From: Glandiceps talaboti
Lineage: Eukaryota > Hemichordata > Enteropneusta > Spengelidae
Direction of reading: 5' to 3'
Assembly: GCF_964340395.1 (NCBI RefSeq)
Contig: NC_135561.1
Span: forward strand, 19,213,740-19,277,739
Length of the DNA stretch: 64,000 bases
Part shown: positions 56,072 through 64,000 of the stretch, one piece after another
Position numbering within the stretch: position 1 is the first letter of the stretch
How the letters are laid out: each line of letters begins with the position of its first letter
Made by a program: the position numbers and the translations under genes
Notes under the pieces: generated by a model
Database searches by the model: none
The model's input: only the letters and a program-made list of their open reading frames with translations
What the model was told of the DNA's origin: nothing

Positions 56072-56468
56072 CATGTGTGTGTCTGTGTTATCATTTTCTA
56101 AAAATCGGCAAGCTCAATTGTAATGAAATTTGGAATATATAATCTTTAGGGTAATGGCGAGACCTGATTAGGTTTTGAACCAGATCTGTTAATGTTTTAA
56201 TAGAGAAATTTGCATATTAATGGAATCAACTAATTAAGCAATATCTTAAGACTGCATACTTCAATTTCAATATAATTTAGTATATTTGTTAAACATAACA
56301 ACATACATTTGTCCTATAAAATTTGTTGATGTACCTTACAGTGTTAACATATAATTTGGCACATACATTAACCTAAGAAAGCACGCTTGTCCAAAAACAA
56401 AGCCTGTTACCATAGTTTTTTTTAGTTTAATGAGTTATTTGCATAATTAGTGATTCCATTACGGGAGG
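55915..56468. mobile_element. Short inverted-repeat element, C-D intergenic
   Basis: Counterpart of 8501-9028, with a longer CTGT tract (55952-56072). Confidence 0.6.
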
Positions 56469-57000
56469 CATTCATTTTAAATCAGGTTGGAGTTTGTCAT
56501 TGATGTTCATTATTGTGAGAATGAATACTAGGTCAATAGTTGTAAACTATTCTAGTCTAGTCAATAAAAAGGGAATTTAGAAACAAATCCCACATTGACG
56601 CCAATGTCGCGTCAGCATTGTAAGGGTGTACTTCCGACACACGTGACAATATCATTATATAATTTTGTAGCCTACTGTTGTGGAAGCAGACATTTGTAAA
56701 AACGTGGGATTTGCTTTCAAGAAATATTTTGAAAAATATGTTGTAGTTTTATAAATTGACATTCTAAATGTAAATATTAATATTTTTTTCATCCTGTTAA
56801 GGGGATGAGAGATTAGCCATTTTGCATAGTCAATTAGTCACACTGAATGTATTTAACTTTTAATCACGCTGGAAATGACTCGTTTGAAAATGAAATTTCG
56901 GAAATTACTTTTGTAATTTGGAGAAATTGCTGAAATTTGATTAATTTGGAATATTTAAGCAACTAAGCTAATTAAACTACAAAGGGAAATTGAAAGAACG
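56469..57000 (+). promoter_or_regulatory. Upstream region of copy D
   Basis: Counterpart of 9029-9566; no gene seen. Confidence 0.4.
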
Positions 57001-57008
57001 TATAAATA
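57001..57008 (+). promoter_or_regulatory. TATA box of copy D
   Basis: TATAAATA, 71 bp before the ATG at 57072. Confidence 0.65.
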
Positions 57009-57071
57009 CTGCTGTGAACAGATTCAAAAGTCATTTCAAATTTGGCTCTGACAAACTACGTATCAACGAAA

Positions 57072-63135
<6,064 letters not shown>

Positions 63136-64000
63136 GTAAGTGTTTTCATTTAGATATAATTATAACGTTTAACCTTAATTATGTACTATACGACTGTTAT
63201 CCCAATACATTCAGTCATAACATTTGTTGAATGGCATCTAGAAACATGGACACATGGATAACAAAAGGATTACTTGTTTGTATCGTTGATGAGTAACACA
63301 ATTTTACTGTGTTTTCCTACTTCTACCATGCTTTGATATTTTTATTATTTGTTATAACTATAGAAATATTTTCTTCGATATGCTAAATGAAAGGAAAGCT
63401 GAAACCTGCACCAGCGTCAAATAACCAAAGATGTGTTCACTAACGATTGGGCATTGGACTATAAATATCCATCGTATCTGTTAATTAGTGGTTAATATTT
63501 GTACGTGGTGTACTCGCAAGCTTACATCTTGCGTCAAAGCTCGCTTTTGAATCTCTTACCCTATGCTAAAACTGGACAAATTGTAACTGGGATATCATTT
63601 TTCAATCAGCCAACCACAATATATTCGCTGAACTTACTGTTAAAATGCCAATAATTAGATATTTTACAGGATAATCAGTGATCGCCGTCATCAATAAGAA
63701 GTATAGAAATATGTTGAAATTGTGATCGTTGTTAAGGTCTCTGATTTATGGGTGGGGACCCAAAAATGAATTTATTTTTATTATCGTGTGTACAGCTACA
63801 AAAATAAGGTTACCCACATGTGATGCAATACGGTATTAGGTGTATGTTATTAAACTTTTTCAAAAAAAATGTGCCAGTTGCAGCTTTGCGAAAAGATAAA
63901 AACTAGAACACTATCATTAAATATTTAGCATAAATTATCCATAAGATAATTAAGATCAGCGTTTTCCCTTGTAATTCAAGTATATCTCCTCAACAGTAAT
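63136..64000 (+). other. Copy D intron 6 (5' part)
   Basis: Single copy of the 304-bp unit that is doubled in B; nothing else recognisable before the edge. Confidence 0.55.

Overview
This is AT-rich animal (metazoan) nuclear DNA: every coding segment is a short GT-AG exon in long introns, the introns hold non-LTR retrotransposon remains, inverted-repeat elements and long GACA, GATA, CATA, GT and AT microsatellites, and the genes encode extracellular disulfide domains. The style suits a marine invertebrate, but nothing in the sequence fixes the phylum.

The window is a head-to-tail tandem array of four copies (A to D) of one gene, all on the + strand. Copy A is cut by the left edge and shows its last 7 exons (468-4599). 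Copy B is complete in 21 exons (9638-31891, 798 codons plus stop by my hand splicing). Copy C is also complete in 21 exons (35477-53432, 797 codons). Copy D shows its first 6 exons (57072-63135) and runs off the right edge. Each starts under a TATAAATA box 71 bp before the ATG. B and C can be read end to end without a break, and all visible exons are open. Internal exons are all phase 1-1 and code one domain each.

The predicted protein is secreted: a signal peptide, a thyroglobulin type-1 domain, a WAP four-disulfide core, then 18 LDL-receptor class A (LDLa) modules. The stop comes two residues after the last LDLa cysteine, with no membrane segment. The main unusual feature is that 7 of the 18 LDLa modules (exons 5, 6, 8, 13, 15, 17, 19) lack both cysteines 1 and 3, the partners of one disulfide, and keep the other four. 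From exon 13 to exon 20 these four-cysteine modules alternate strictly with six-cysteine ones. Between copies, amino-acid changes gather in the segment around cysteines 3 and 4 and in the calcium box of the LDLa modules, while the signal peptide, WAP and several other exons are unchanged.

Between genes (about 5.0, 3.5 and 3.6 kb from stop to TATA box) lie a 3' end with AATAAA, microsatellites, and inverted-repeat elements ending in CCTCCCGTAAGGG that carry a CTGT tract. The longer elements also hold about eight diverged 147-bp monomers. One inverted-repeat element sits inside a reverse transcriptase fragment. Intron 4 of B, C and D carries an old broken reverse transcriptase that predates the duplications. 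Younger insertions are copy-specific: a 2.8-kb 5'-truncated LINE in intron 8 of B and a 0.65-kb LINE tail in intron 6 of C. The indel patterns group the copies inconsistently, which suggests unequal exchange or gene conversion.

WAP and thyroglobulin-1 domains are often protease inhibitors and LDLa modules bind basic ligands, so a family of secreted multi-domain binding or inhibitory proteins is a reasonable guess. The actual role is unknown.
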